A program made the translations under genes and the position numbers. A stretch of DNA of 64,000 nucleotides. It comes from Microbacterium sp. PM5. GTDB taxonomy: Bacteria > Actinomycetota > Actinomycetes > Actinomycetales > Microbacteriaceae. Shown piece after piece: positions 1 to 8,800 of the stretch (position 1 is its first letter; each line of letters opens with the position of its first letter). The stretch spans positions 218,346 through 282,345 of the forward strand of contig NZ_CP022162.1 in NCBI RefSeq assembly GCF_003293595.1, in the 5' to 3' direction. The notes beneath the pieces were generated by a model that saw nothing but the letters and a program-made list of their open reading frames with translations, was not told where the DNA came from and searched no databases.

Positions 1-17
1 GCGAGCGGGAGGACCCT

Positions 18-1598
18 GTGACCGAGACACCCCGCCGTCCCCGCAGAACCCTCATGCGCCGAGCGCTGATCGCCGTCGCATCCGTCGCCGCGGCATCCAC
101 GATGCTCACCGGCTGCCTGTATGCGGCGATTCCGCCAGAGAGTGCGAGCACGCCGGCACCGAGCCGCCAGCCGGACGTCGAGGGCGTTCCGGCCGGGTTC
201 GAGCAGTTCTACGGGCAGGCACTCGACTGGAAGGCGTGCACCGGGACCGACGCCGGCCGTTTCGACTGCACGACCGTGTCGGCGCCGTTGGACTGGTCCG
301 ACCCCGCGGTCGGCACGATCGACCTTGCCGTCATCCGTCGCGCCGCGAGCGACGGGGCTCCGATCGGCTCGCTTCTGACCAACCCGGGTGGCCCGGGGGC
401 GAGCGGGTACGACCTCATCGCCCAGTCCTCGTCTTTCGCCGTGGGCTCGGCGCTGTCGGATGCCTACGACGTCATCGGCTTCGACCCCCGCGGCGTGGGG
501 CGCTCGACCGCCGTTCGGTGTTTCGATCCGTCGGCGATGGACGCGTACCTCTTCGACATTCCCACCGATCCGCGAGGCAGTCAGGGGTGGACCGATGAGC
601 TGACGGCGCGAAACCGCGACTTCGTCGCTGCGTGCGAGGCGAACAGTGGCGGCATCCTGAAGTACATCACCACCGACAATGCGGCGCGCGACATGGATCT
701 GCTGCGCGCCGTGCTCGGGGACACCAAACTCAACTATCTCGGCTACTCCTACGGCACCTTCCTGGGCGCGACCTACGCCAAGCTGTTCCCCGAACGGGTC
801 GGACGACTCGTGCTCGATGGCGCGATCGATCCGTCGGTTTCCGGGCTCGACGTGAGCACGACGCAGGCGATCGGGTTCGAGTCGGCGCTGCGGGCGTACA
901 TGGCGGACTGCCTGCAGAGCCGCAGCTGTCCGTTCTCCGGCACGGTCGATGAGGGTATGGCGGCGCTCGGCACTCTGCTGGCCAGCGTCGATCGCGTACC
1001 GCTCACCGCCTCGGACGGCCGCAAGCTGGGGGCTGACACGCTCATGACGGCGATCATCGCCGCCCTCTACTCGCAGGACAGCTGGACGTATCTGTCCACC
1101 GCGCTCTCGGATGCCCTCGCCGGCAAGCCCGACACCGCGTTCCAGCTCGCAGACTTCTACTACGCGCGCTCGAACGGCACCTATCAGGACAACTCGACCG
1201 AGGCGTTCCGTGCCTACAACTGCATGGACTATCCGCTCGACACCTCGCAGGCCGACAAGGATGCTGCCGATGCGATCGTGAAGCAGAAGGCGCCGACGAT
1301 CGCCCCGTACTGGCAGGGCGTCGACGTCTGCGAGGTGTGGCCGTATCCGCCGACCGGTGTGCGCGAGAAGATCACCGCCGACGGGGCGGCGCCGATCGTC
1401 GTCGTCGGCACGACGAACGACCCGGCGACCCCGTACGAGTGGTCGGTGTCGCTCGCGCAGCAGCTGTCTTCGGGCGTGCTGATCACCCGCCAAGGCGAGG
1501 GCCACACCGGCTACAACAAGGGCAACGCCTGCGTCGACAAGGCCGTGGAGTCCTATCTCGTCGACGGCACCGTGCCGACGAACGGCCTCACCTGCTGA
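18..1598 (+). CDS. Secreted TAP-like alpha/beta-hydrolase peptidase, lipoprotein
   Basis: This is a predicted exported serine peptidase of the tripeptidyl-aminopeptidase (TAP) group of alpha/beta hydrolases, which in actinobacteria release short N-terminal peptides outside the cell. The N-terminus has a basic stretch, a hydrophobic segment and a lipobox ending L-T-G-C33, so it should be lipid-anchored. The nucleophile elbow G-Y-S-Y-G puts the catalytic Ser at residue 244. An Asp in the TTNDPATP segment and the His of GEGHTGY near the C-terminus complete the triad, in the TAP C-terminal domain. The 526-aa length is normal for the family. A GTG start follows a GGAGGA ribosome site. The substrate is not predictable from sequence. 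Confidence 0.9.
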   Translation: MTETPRRPRRTLMRRALIAVASVAAASTMLTGCLYAAIPPESASTPAPSRQPDVEGVPAGFEQFYGQALDWKACTGTDAGRFDCTTVSAPLDWSDPAVGTIDLAVIRRAASDGAPIGSLLTNPGGPGASGYDLIAQSSSFAVGSALSDAYDVIGFDPRGVGRSTAVRCFDPSAMDAYLFDIPTDPRGSQGWTDELTARNRDFVAACEANSGGILKYITTDNAARDMDLLRAVLGDTKLNYLGYSYGTFLGATYAKLFPERVGRLVLDGAIDPSVSGLDVSTTQAIGFESALRAYMADCLQSRSCPFSGTVDEGMAALGTLLASVDRVPLTASDGRKLGADTLMTAIIAALYSQDSWTYLSTALSDALAGKPDTAFQLADFYYARSNGTYQDNSTEAFRAYNCMDYPLDTSQADKDAADAIVKQKAPTIAPYWQGVDVCEVWPYPPTGVREKITADGAAPIVVVGTTNDPATPYEWSVSLAQQLSSGVLITRQGEGHTGYNKGNACVDKAVESYLVDGTVPTNGLTC

Positions 1599-1601
1599 TC
1601 G

Positions 1602-2261
1602 CTAACGACGCAGGACGCGTCGAGCGAGGGCGTTGCCCACGAACTGCACGAGCTGCACGATGACGATGATCACGAGCACCGCCGACCACGTCACCCACGG
1701 GTTGAACTGTTTGAAGCCGTAGTTGATGGCGAACTCGCCGAGACCGCCGGCGCCGATGGCGCCGGCCATCGCCGTCATGTCCACGAGGGCGACGACGACG
1801 AAGGTGTAACCCAGCAGGAGCGGGCCGAGCGCCTCGCGCGGGATCAGTCGGAACAGGATCCTCGAGCGGCTCGCTCCCGCGGCGCGCGCCGCCTCCACCA
1901 CTCCCGGGCGCACCGTCAGCAGGTTCTGTTCGACGATGCGACTGATCGCGAACAGCGACGCGATCGTGATCGCGAAGATCGCGAACGGCACGCCGATGCC
2001 GGGAAGTCCGATGCCGCGGGCGATCGGTTGGACGGCGGCGAGCAGAATGATGAACGGTATCGGACGGAAAGTGTTCACGATGACGTTGAGAACCCCGAAC
2101 ACCACGCGGTGGGGAAAGAGGCTGCCGGCCCGCGTGGCGTAGAGCGCCATTCCGAGCACCAGGCCGCCGAGGCCGCCGAGCAGCAGCCCGGCGGAGGCGA
2201 CGTAGAGGGTCTCGACCGTCGCGTCCCAGAGCTGCGGCAGAAGAGTGATGAGCCTATCCAC
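1602..2261 (-). CDS. metI: Methionine ABC transporter permease MetI
   Basis: This is the membrane subunit of the D/L-methionine importer MetNIQ. The 219-aa protein has five hydrophobic segments and a cytoplasmic EAA-type loop with E-A-A-R-A-A-G-A-S, which docks on the ATPase MetN. The GTG start lies inside the end of metN (8-bp overlap), so the two are translationally coupled. It is the last gene of metQ-metN-metI and converges on the peptidase gene with only a few bases between. Length and topology are usual for MetI. The assignment relies on the pairing with a MetN that has the C-terminal regulatory domain and with a MetQ lipoprotein. Confidence 0.93.
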   Translation of the reverse strand: MDRLITLLPQLWDATVETLYVASAGLLLGGLGGLVLGMALYATRAGSLFPHRVVFGVLNVIVNTFRPIPFIILLAAVQPIARGIGLPGIGVPFAIFAITIASLFAISRIVEQNLLTVRPGVVEAARAAGASRSRILFRLIPREALGPLLLGYTFVVVALVDMTAMAGAIGAGGLGEFAINYGFKQFNPWVTWSAVLVIIVIVQLVQFVGNALARRVLRR

Positions 2262-3294
2262 GAGTGTCCTCCTCGGTCAGACGAGCGACGGTGGATGCCG
2301 CCGCCAGTGCGCGCTCCACGGCATCCGCCTCGCCGGTGAGCGCGAGGGTGAGGTGGCCGAACACTCGACCGTGGATGTCGTTGATACCGCCGTGGACGAC
2401 TTCGAATCTCACGCCGTGCGCGGCAAGGATCGCGAAGACCTCGGCCTGCGCGGAACCCTCGCCCTCGCGGACGTCGAGGGTGACGATGCGCCCGTCGTGC
2501 CGCGCGCGCAGTGCAGCAAGGTCGGCTCCGCGGGGGACCTCGTCGATGACGCTCGCCACGAAGCGTGCGGTGGCGGGGTGCTGGGGGGCGGAGAGTACGT
2601 CGAACACGCTGCCGGACTCGATGACACGACCGCCCTCCATGACGACGACGCGGTCGGCGATGACCCGGATCACGTCCATCTCGTGCGTGATGAGCACGAT
2701 CGTCACGCCGAGTTCACGGTTCACGCGCCGCAGGAGAGCGAGCACCTCCTGTGTGGTGTCGGGGTCGAGGGCGCTCGTGGCCTCGTCGGCGAGGAGGATG
2801 CGAGGGCTCGTCGCGAGAGCGCGGGCGATGCCGACGCGCTGCTTCTGCCCGCCCGAGAGCTGTTCCGGGTAGGCGTTCGCCCGGGCGGCGAGGCCGACGA
2901 AGTCGAGCAGCTCGGCCACGCGATGGCGGATCTCGTTCCGCGGCCTGCCGGCGACCTCGAGCGGGTAGGCGATGTTGCCCGCGACGGTGCGCGAGTCGAA
3001 GAGGTTGAACTGCTGGAAGATCATCCCGATGTCGGAGCGAAGGCTGCGCAGCTGCCGTTCGGGCAGTCGCGTGATGTCGGTGCCGTCGATCTCGACCGCA
3101 CCTGTCGTGGGGATCTCGAGGGCATTGATCAGGCGCAGGAGGGTGGACTTGCCCGCCCCCGAGTAGCCGATGACGCCGCACACCTCGCCGGCAGCGATCT
3201 GAAGCGAGACGTCGTCGAGGGCGACGACGGGTGGAGCGCCCTTCGTCTGCGGCGGATAGGTCTTGGTCGCGGAGACCAGTCGGATGAGGCTCAT
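2254..3294 (-). CDS. metN: Methionine ABC transporter ATP-binding protein MetN
   Basis: This is the ATPase of the methionine importer. From the ATG at 3294 the protein has 346 residues. It contains Walker A G-Y-S-G-A-G-K-S-T, the signature L-S-G-G-Q-K-Q-R-V, Walker B I-L-L-A-D-E-A-T and the H-loop in I-T-H-E-M-D. After about residue 240 comes an extension of the NIL/ACT type, which in known MetN proteins binds methionine and inhibits transport. The reading frame is open 24 codons further upstream, but MSLIRLV begins the conserved domain, and the upstream stretch overlaps a hairpin, so the internal start is preferred. Confidence 0.93.
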   Translation of the reverse strand: MSLIRLVSATKTYPPQTKGAPPVVALDDVSLQIAAGEVCGVIGYSGAGKSTLLRLINALEIPTTGAVEIDGTDITRLPERQLRSLRSDIGMIFQQFNLFDSRTVAGNIAYPLEVAGRPRNEIRHRVAELLDFVGLAARANAYPEQLSGGQKQRVGIARALATSPRILLADEATSALDPDTTQEVLALLRRVNRELGVTIVLITHEMDVIRVIADRVVVMEGGRVIESGSVFDVLSAPQHPATARFVASVIDEVPRGADLAALRARHDGRIVTLDVREGEGSAQAEVFAILAAHGVRFEVVHGGINDIHGRVFGHLTLALTGEADAVERALAAASTVARLTEEDTRG

Positions 3295-3331
3295 GAGATC
3301 TCGCTCGGTGTCGATGGACGGACGACGAACG

Positions 3332-3371
3332 CGCGCATGCGGCCCTGCCCGGAGGCGGGGCCGCATGCGCG
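3332..3371 (-). terminator. Intercistronic hairpin between metQ and metN
   Basis: A perfect 14-bp GC-rich stem (3332-3345 with 3358-3371) and a 12-nt loop lie directly after the metQ stop and 37 nt before metN. There is no T-tract. In this position it could partly terminate transcription or protect the metQ message from 3' decay, giving more binding protein than ATPase and permease. A similar arrangement occurs between pstS and pstC. Confidence 0.7.
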
Positions 3372-3375
3372 GCGG

Positions 3376-4269
3376 TCACTGCTGGGCGCGGATGTCGTCC
3401 TCGGTCTTGTTCAGCGAGCTGACGAGGTCGGCGACCGGCGTCTTCAGCAGCACGGCGCTGCCGCCGGATGCGTCGAGCACCCCTTGCTGCACCGATGCCG
3501 TCTCCTGGTAGATCTTCACGAGCTTCTGATACGTCGGGTTGTCGGCATCCTTGGCCTTCGCGGCGAAGACGTTGATGTACGGGAAGGCCGCCGGGTCGGC
3601 GGGGTCATCCTGTGCGAGCAACTGATCCTTGGTGAGCCCGGACTTTGCGACGAAGTCGTTGTTGACCACGGCGCCGGCGAAGTCGGGAAGAGAGGATGCC
3701 GTGAAGTCGGCGGCCACGGCCTCGACCTTCACCGTGGAGCCGGGCTCGATGTCGGCCACGGTCGAGAAGATCGATCCGCCGCCCTTGAGCGAGATCAAAC
3801 CGGCCGACTGCAGCACGAGCAGGGCGCGTGCCTGGTTGGACTCGTCGTTGGGGACGGCGATCGTGCCACCGTTCGGGATGTCCGCGACGCTCTTGTACTT
3901 CGTCGAGTACAGGCCCAGCGGGTAGATCGCGGTCGCACCGACCGGGACCAGATCGTCACCTGCCTTCACGTTGTAGGTCGCGAGGTAGATGATGTGCTGG
4001 AACTGGTTGAGGTCGAGCTCGCCCGCAGACAGGGCGGGGTTGGGCTGGTCGTAGGCGTCGAAGTTCACGATCTCGACGTTGATCCCTTCGGCGGCCGCGG
4101 CATCCTTGTAGGTCTGCCAGTACGGGTCGCCCGCGCCGACGACACCGATGCGGACGGGGTCCTGCGCGCCGCCGGTGCCCTCCGCGGGGGCGGCGGCGCC
4201 GGACGCGCAGGCGCTCAGAAGAAGGGCAAGGGGAACGGCCAGGATCGCGGCCAGGGACTTTCGGGACAT
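3376..4269 (-). CDS. metQ: Methionine-binding lipoprotein MetQ (NlpA family)
   Basis: This is the substrate-binding protein of the methionine importer, anchored on the outer face of the membrane. The signal peptide ends in the lipobox L-S-A-C at residue 21. The mature part contains the NlpA-type segments NFDAYDQPNPAL and LDLNQFQH and the conserved IPNGGTIAVPND region. The ATG at 4269 follows AAGGAG at good spacing; an in-frame start nine codons upstream lacks this and is less likely. It is the first gene of the operon. A large inverted-repeat structure occupies its 5' leader. Confidence 0.93.
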   Translation of the reverse strand: MSRKSLAAILAVPLALLLSACASGAAAPAEGTGGAQDPVRIGVVGAGDPYWQTYKDAAAAEGINVEIVNFDAYDQPNPALSAGELDLNQFQHIIYLATYNVKAGDDLVPVGATAIYPLGLYSTKYKSVADIPNGGTIAVPNDESNQARALLVLQSAGLISLKGGGSIFSTVADIEPGSTVKVEAVAADFTASSLPDFAGAVVNNDFVAKSGLTKDQLLAQDDPADPAAFPYINVFAAKAKDADNPTYQKLVKIYQETASVQQGVLDASGGSAVLLKTPVADLVSSLNKTEDDIRAQQ

Positions 4270-4285
4270 GGTGGTGCTCCTTGTG

Positions 4286-4351
4286 GATCGGGGCACCGCG
4301 TCGCGCGGGATCTCTCGGCTCCCCGCGCTCGCCTCGTCGCGGTGCCTGATC
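4286..4351 (-). promoter_or_regulatory. Nested inverted repeat in the metQ 5' leader (candidate RNA element)
   Basis: The transcribed strand upstream of metQ can fold into a long branched hairpin. The outer stem is GGCACCGCG at 4338-4346 with its complement at 4292-4300, extended by GATC/GATC at 4348-4351 and 4286-4289. Inside is a perfect 7-bp stem (4303-4309 with 4322-4328) with a 12-nt loop. The base of the structure ends about 4 nt before the ribosome-binding site. No SAM-I or SAM-IV core could be recognised. It may be a methionine-responsive leader, or a REP-like element. Confidence 0.45.
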
Positions 4352-4495
4352 GACGGTAGGCACAGTCGACCGAGGTCGCGGAATCGCTCCGTAACACGGC
4401 GACACCGCGCGGGTGAGGCGGTCGCCGTCGTGGTTCGCGACCGGGCTCCGGACCCTGTAAGATCGGTGATCGTGCATGGCGCTCCGGCTCCTTGC

Positions 4496-4571
4496 GCCGC
4501 CTTAGCTCAGACGGCAGAGCGATTCACTCGTAATGAATAGGTCAAGGGTTCGATTCCCTTAGGCGGCTCCA
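4496..4571 (+). tRNA. tRNA-Thr (anticodon CGT)
   Basis: A complete 76-nt cloverleaf is present. The acceptor stem GCCGCCT pairs with AGGCGGC. The D-arm GCTC/GAGC, a five-pair anticodon stem with loop CTCGTAA (anticodon CGT), and a T-arm with GGTTCGATTCC follow. The discriminator is T and the terminal CCA is encoded. It reads ACG threonine codons. Confidence 0.96.
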
Positions 4572-4597
4572 CTTCTTCACCGACTTCGGGGAGACCG

Positions 4598-4993
4598 ATG
4601 GATCACGCGATCGACGCGCTGATCGAGATCTTCACCTGGGTCGGTTTCGGCGCCTTTCTCCTCCTCGCGATCGCCGTCGTGATCGCGTGGGCGGCGGACG
4701 GCACGTGGCTGCCGGCCGACGCGATCATCGACCGTGACGGTGAGCAGCCGGTCGCGCGGTGGTTCGACGCCGACGGGGACGCCAACAGTGCACCGCTGTC
4801 GGCGGCGGATGCCGCGGTCATCGGCGACGCCGCCGCGGCATCCATCTGGTACCGCCATGGCTGGCAGGGGCGGATGCGGCTGCAGCGGCGAGCGGCGGGG
4901 CTGCGTGCGCTGACCTGGTCGGCGGCGGGCATGCTCGCGCTCGGCGTGGTCAGCCTCGTCGCGGGGTGGGTGCTCTACTTCGCCCGCGGGTGA
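4598..4993 (+). CDS. Hypothetical membrane protein, two TM segments
   Basis: A 131-aa protein with one hydrophobic helix near residues 14-33 and a second near 106-127, separated by a loop with an acidic part and a basic part (WYRHGWQGRMRLQRR). No catalytic motif is visible and the family is not recognised. It starts 26 bp after tRNA-Thr and may be cotranscribed with it. Codon use matches the surrounding core genes, with the heptamers GGATGCC and GGCATCC inside the gene. The function is unknown. Confidence 0.75.
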   Translation: MDHAIDALIEIFTWVGFGAFLLLAIAVVIAWAADGTWLPADAIIDRDGEQPVARWFDADGDANSAPLSAADAAVIGDAAAASIWYRHGWQGRMRLQRRAAGLRALTWSAAGMLALGVVSLVAGWVLYFARG

Positions 4994-5052
4994 CGCGGGT
5001 GACGGGGTTGACGGGGGTGACGCCGCCGCCGCACATCGTGCTGGCAGGATCG

Positions 5053-5070
5053 GCTTATTACTAGATAAGC
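5053..5070 (+). promoter_or_regulatory. Inverted repeat overlapping a candidate leaderless promoter of the MMPL gene
   Basis: GCTTAT-N6-ATAAGC is a perfect 6-bp-arm palindrome ending 7 bp before the ATG of the exporter. It is AT-rich in very GC-rich DNA. The segment TAGATA inside it is placed like a -10 box for transcription starting at the ATG, and no Shine-Dalgarno sequence is visible. A repressor bound here (TetR- or MarR-type sites have this form) would block the promoter. No regulator gene adjoins it. Confidence 0.5.
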
Positions 5071-5077
5071 TAGCGAC

Positions 5078-7360
5078 ATGACTCGTCGCACCGACACACC
5101 CACCCGCTGGCTGCGTATCGGCATTCCCGTTCTGCTCGTCCTCATCTGGCTGGTGGGCGGCTCGATCGGTGGCCCGTACTTCGGCAAGATCGACGAAGTC
5201 GCCACCAACGATCAGTCCTCGTTCCTGCCGTCGTCGGCGGAGTCGACGCAGGTGCAGGAGCGGCTCTCGCAGTTCACCGGCGGCGACAGCATCCCGGCCG
5301 TGGTGGTCGTCACCGGTGAGGGAGCGCTGAGCGCCACCCAGCTCACCCAGATCACCGAACTCGCCGCCACGATCTCCGACGTCGAGGGCGTCGAGCAGGT
5401 CTCCCCGGCGATCCCGTCCGACGACGGCGAGGCGGTGCAGTTCTTCGTGCCGATCTCGACCTCGGGCGACGTCGGTGAGACGGTCAAGGCCGTCCGCGAG
5501 AGCATCGAGAAGAACCTCCCGACGGGCCTGGAGGCGTGGGTGACCGGGCCCGCCGGCTTCACCGCCGATCTGGTGGCCGGCTTCCTGGGCATCGACGGGA
5601 TCCTGCTCGCCGTCGCACTCGGCGCCGTGTTCATCATCCTCGTCATCGTCTACCGATCGCCGCTGCTGCCGATCCTCGTGCTGCTGACCTCGACGTTCGC
5701 TCTGTGCGTCGCGCTGCTGACGGTGTGGTGGCTGGCCAAGGCCGGCATCTTCGTGCTCAACGGTCAGGTCCAAGGCATCCTCTTCATCCTCGTGATCGGC
5801 GCCGCCACGGACTACGCCCTGCTGTACACCGCACGTTTCCGCGAAGCGATCGGCACGGGTGCGCGACGGTGGGATGCCGCGGTCATGGCCTGGCGCGGCG
5901 CCTTCGAGCCGATCATCGCGTCCGGCGGCACCGTCATCGCCGGCCTGCTGTGCCTGCTCCTGAGCGACCTCGCCAGCAACCGGGCGCTCGGACCGATCGC
6001 CTCGATCGGCATCGCCTTCGCAGTGCTGTCCGCTCTCACCTTCCTGCCCGCGCTTCTCGCGATCTTCGGGCGCGCGGCGTTCTGGCCCTTCATCCCGAAG
6101 GGCGCCGACGGCGACCCGGGCGACAACGCCGAGCGTCTCGTCACCGACCCGAGCGCTCCCGTTCGCGGGTTCTGGGGTCGCCAGGCCCGTCTGGTCGCGC
6201 GCCATGCGCGGCCGGTATGGATCGTCTCGACGGTCGTGCTGCTCGCGGCATCCGTCGGCGTGCTGCAGCTGAAGGCCGATGGCGTGCCGCAGAGCGACCT
6301 GGTGCTGGGAGCCTCGCAGGCCCGCGACGGGCAGGACGTGCTCGCGCAGCACTTCGCCGCGGGATCGGGGAGCCCCGCATACATCGTCGTGCCCCAGGAC
6401 CGGGTCGCGGATGCGGTCACCGTGCTCGAGAAGGCGCCCGGCATCGAGTCCGTCGCAGCGACCGCCAAAGACACCGTCTCTGGTCAGATCGGCGTCTCGG
6501 TGCAGGACGGTACGGCGGTCTACACGCTGGCCGGTCCGCCGAGCGCGACGCCGCCGCAGCCGACGGTGGTCGACGGCGACGTGCTGTTGGTCGCGACGCT
6601 GTCGGACGAGGCCGACTCGCTGGCCGCGGAGCAGACCGTACGCGACCTGCGGACGACCTTCACCAGCGAGCTCGGTGCCGATATCGCACGCGTCGGCGGA
6701 CCGACCGCGATCGATCTCGACACGAACGACACGTCGATCCGCGACCGCACTCTCATCATCCCGGTGATCCTGGCTGTCATCCTCGTCATCCTCATGCTGC
6801 TGCTGCGAGCGATCGTCGCCCCGGTCATCCTGATCCTGAGCGTGATCCTGTCGTTCGGTGCCGCGCTCGGAGTCAGCGCGTTGGTCTTCGACAACCTGTT
6901 CCACTTCCCGGGAGCCGATCCGGCGGTGCCGCTGTACGGCTTCGTCTTCCTCGTGGCTCTGGGCGTCGATTACAACATCTTCCTGATGTCGCGCGTGCGG
7001 GAGGAGTCGAAACGGCACGGCACACGCCCCGGCATCCTGCGCGGACTCGTCGCGACCGGCGGCGTCATCACCTCTGCCGGGCTCGTGCTGGCCGCGACGT
7101 TCGCCGCACTCGGTGTGATCCCGATCCTCTTCCTCGCCCAGCTGGCGTTCATCGTCGCCTTCGGCGTGCTGCTCGACACCTTCGTGGTGCGCTCGCTGCT
7201 CGTGCCGGCGGCGACCTACGACCTCGGGCGGCGCATCTGGTGGCCCTCGCGCCTCGCGCGGGCCGACGTCGACGCGGTTCCGAACTCCTCCATTCCGTCG
7301 GAGGGGGCCGCGACACGCCGCTCGCGGCGGTCGAACCGGAACGACGCGCGGGAGTTGTGA
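5078..7360 (+). CDS. MMPL/RND-family membrane exporter
   Basis: A 760-aa RND-superfamily transporter of the actinobacterial MMPL type, with two repeats. Each has a TM helix, a large extracellular domain and five more TM helices, about twelve helices in all. The motif GAATDYALLYTARFREA (first repeat) and its counterpart ALGVDYNIFLMSRVREE (second repeat) are the conserved TM4 signatures, with Asp-Tyr pairs thought to carry protons. Family members export lipids, siderophores or drugs; the cargo here is unknown. The C-terminus ends in a Ser/Arg-rich tail. Expression may be controlled by the palindrome at the start codon. Confidence 0.92.
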   Translation: MTRRTDTPTRWLRIGIPVLLVLIWLVGGSIGGPYFGKIDEVATNDQSSFLPSSAESTQVQERLSQFTGGDSIPAVVVVTGEGALSATQLTQITELAATISDVEGVEQVSPAIPSDDGEAVQFFVPISTSGDVGETVKAVRESIEKNLPTGLEAWVTGPAGFTADLVAGFLGIDGILLAVALGAVFIILVIVYRSPLLPILVLLTSTFALCVALLTVWWLAKAGIFVLNGQVQGILFILVIGAATDYALLYTARFREAIGTGARRWDAAVMAWRGAFEPIIASGGTVIAGLLCLLLSDLASNRALGPIASIGIAFAVLSALTFLPALLAIFGRAAFWPFIPKGADGDPGDNAERLVTDPSAPVRGFWGRQARLVARHARPVWIVSTVVLLAASVGVLQLKADGVPQSDLVLGASQARDGQDVLAQHFAAGSGSPAYIVVPQDRVADAVTVLEKAPGIESVAATAKDTVSGQIGVSVQDGTAVYTLAGPPSATPPQPTVVDGDVLLVATLSDEADSLAAEQTVRDLRTTFTSELGADIARVGGPTAIDLDTNDTSIRDRTLIIPVILAVILVILMLLLRAIVAPVILILSVILSFGAALGVSALVFDNLFHFPGADPAVPLYGFVFLVALGVDYNIFLMSRVREESKRHGTRPGILRGLVATGGVITSAGLVLAATFAALGVIPILFLAQLAFIVAFGVLLDTFVVRSLLVPAATYDLGRRIWWPSRLARADVDAVPNSSIPSEGAATRRSRRSNRNDAREL

Positions 7361-7407
7361 ACGGGCCGCGCTGACCGCCGCGGCGTCGAAGGGTTAGCCT
7401 CGGTGGT

Positions 7408-7992
7408 ATGACCAGAGCACTGTTCATCGTCGACGTCCAGAACGACTTCACGGAGGGTGGGGCGCTCGCCGTCTCCGGTGGCGACGCGGTCGCGCGCGGG
7501 CTGACGGCATACCTGTCCGCCCACGGGAGCGAGTACGACGTCGTCATCGCCTCGCGGGACTGGCACGAGGGCCACACCGACAACGGCGGTCACTTCGCAA
7601 CCGATGCGGAGCCCGACTTCGTCGACACGTGGCCGGTGCACTGCGTGGCAGACACACCGGGCGCTGACTACGACGCCGAACTGGTCACGGATGCCGTGAC
7701 CCACCACGTGAAGAAAGGACAGGGCATGCCCGCCTACTCGCTGTTCGAAGGAACCACGGATGCCGGTGAGAAGGTGTCGGCGCTGCTGAGCGCCCACGGC
7801 GTGACGGAGGTCGACGTCGCGGGGCTCGCCACCGACTACTGCGTGCGCGCCTCGGCGCTCGACGCGATCGAACACGGACTTCACGTGCGCGTGCTCACCG
7901 ACCTGGTCGCGGGGGTCGCGCCGGAGACCTCCGACGCCGCGCTCGCCGAGCTCGCCCACGCGGGCGCCGAGCTGGTCGGAGCGGCAGCGTGA
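7408..7992 (+). CDS. pncA: Nicotinamidase / isochorismatase-family hydrolase
   Basis: This enzyme should convert nicotinamide to nicotinate for NAD salvage in the cytoplasm. The 194-aa protein shows the catalytic set of the family: Asp9 in VDVQNDF, a metal site around Asp51, His53 and His56 (SRDWHEGH), a Lys near 102, and the nucleophile Cys145 in ATDYCVRAS. The DWHEGH pattern and length fit nicotinamidase better than other isochorismatase relatives. Its last four bases overlap the start of the following DUF2510 gene, indicating translational coupling. Confidence 0.9.
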   Translation: MTRALFIVDVQNDFTEGGALAVSGGDAVARGLTAYLSAHGSEYDVVIASRDWHEGHTDNGGHFATDAEPDFVDTWPVHCVADTPGADYDAELVTDAVTHHVKKGQGMPAYSLFEGTTDAGEKVSALLSAHGVTEVDVAGLATDYCVRASALDAIEHGLHVRVLTDLVAGVAPETSDAALAELAHAGAELVGAAA

Positions 7993-8771
7993 GCGCCCCC
8001 GCCGGTTGGTACCCGGACCCCGCAGACCCCACGGCGCGCCGTTGGTGGGACGGGACGCAGTGGACCGCCCAGACCGCGCCGGCGCCGCGGTTCGGCGAGT
8101 ACGCGCCGACGCCCGGAGCGCCGACCACCCCTGTCGCACCCGTCACCCCTGCTGCGCCCGTCGGGCCGCCGACTTCCTCCCCGCAGGCCGCGCCGGCGAT
8201 GGGCGGCTCTGCGGCCTATCCTGCCGCACCCGCCTACGCCGGCCCGGGGGCCACCCCGCCCGTCGTCGACGTTCCGACCAGCACGGTCTGGGTGTGGTTG
8301 GCCGTCGCGGCATCCGTCCTGCCGATCCTGTCGGTCTTCCTCATCGACTGGAACGGCTACATCGCAGCCGTCGTGGCGATGTCGCGCGAGGCCTCGTCGG
8401 GGATGACCGGCGTGCCGGCGGAGCTGATGTCGTGGGAGGCGCGCACGTTGGGCATCTCCCTGATCGGGTGGGTGTTCTACGCCGCGTTCGTCGTGTTCAG
8501 CTGGCTGGACTGGCGCGAGCTGAAACGCCGCGGCGTCGTCGCCCCCTTCGGCTGGGCGTGGTCGTTCTTCGTGCTGCTCGGCCTCGGATCCGCGGTCTAC
8601 ATGATCGGCCGCGCCGTAGTGCTGCGCCGTCGCACCGTCGCCGGCGGCTGGGCGCCGCTGTGGACCTGGATCGCGGCGACGGTCGTCGGCTTCATCGCCT
8701 CGATCTCGCTCATCGTGTGGGTCATCGGAGAGATCGTGCAGGCGGTGTCCTTCACCGTCCAGGGCAGCTGA
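7989..8771 (+). CDS. DUF2510-domain membrane protein
   Basis: A 260-aa protein opening with the DUF2510 motif (PAGWYPDP...RRWWDGTQWT, about residues 3-25), a short actinobacterial domain usually placed before membrane segments. A Pro/Ala/Thr-rich linker follows (about 30-90), then four or five TM helices. The GTG start overlaps the pncA stop by 4 bp. DUF2510 proteins have no established function. It converges on the kinase gene with 29 bp between them. Confidence 0.85.
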   Translation: MSAPAGWYPDPADPTARRWWDGTQWTAQTAPAPRFGEYAPTPGAPTTPVAPVTPAAPVGPPTSSPQAAPAMGGSAAYPAAPAYAGPGATPPVVDVPTSTVWVWLAVAASVLPILSVFLIDWNGYIAAVVAMSREASSGMTGVPAELMSWEARTLGISLIGWVFYAAFVVFSWLDWRELKRRGVVAPFGWAWSFFVLLGLGSAVYMIGRAVVLRRRTVAGGWAPLWTWIAATVVGFIASISLIVWVIGEIVQAVSFTVQGS

Positions 8772-8800
8772 TCACGGCATCGGACCAGGGCAGGCGGCGC

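Noticed and set aside
4286..4351. Calling the metQ leader a SAM riboswitch
   Set aside because: No SAM-I, SAM-II or SAM-IV conserved core could be found by eye, so only a structured leader is claimed.
2245..4359. Very long open frame on the plus strand opposite metN and metQ
   Set aside because: It is low-complexity in Gly/Arg/Val/Asp and antisense to well-conserved transporter genes. Long antisense frames are common in high-GC DNA.
4577..7018. 813-codon frame antisense to the MMPL exporter
   Set aside because: Composition (Arg, Asp, Gln, His) and lack of motifs mark it as a shadow frame of the exporter.
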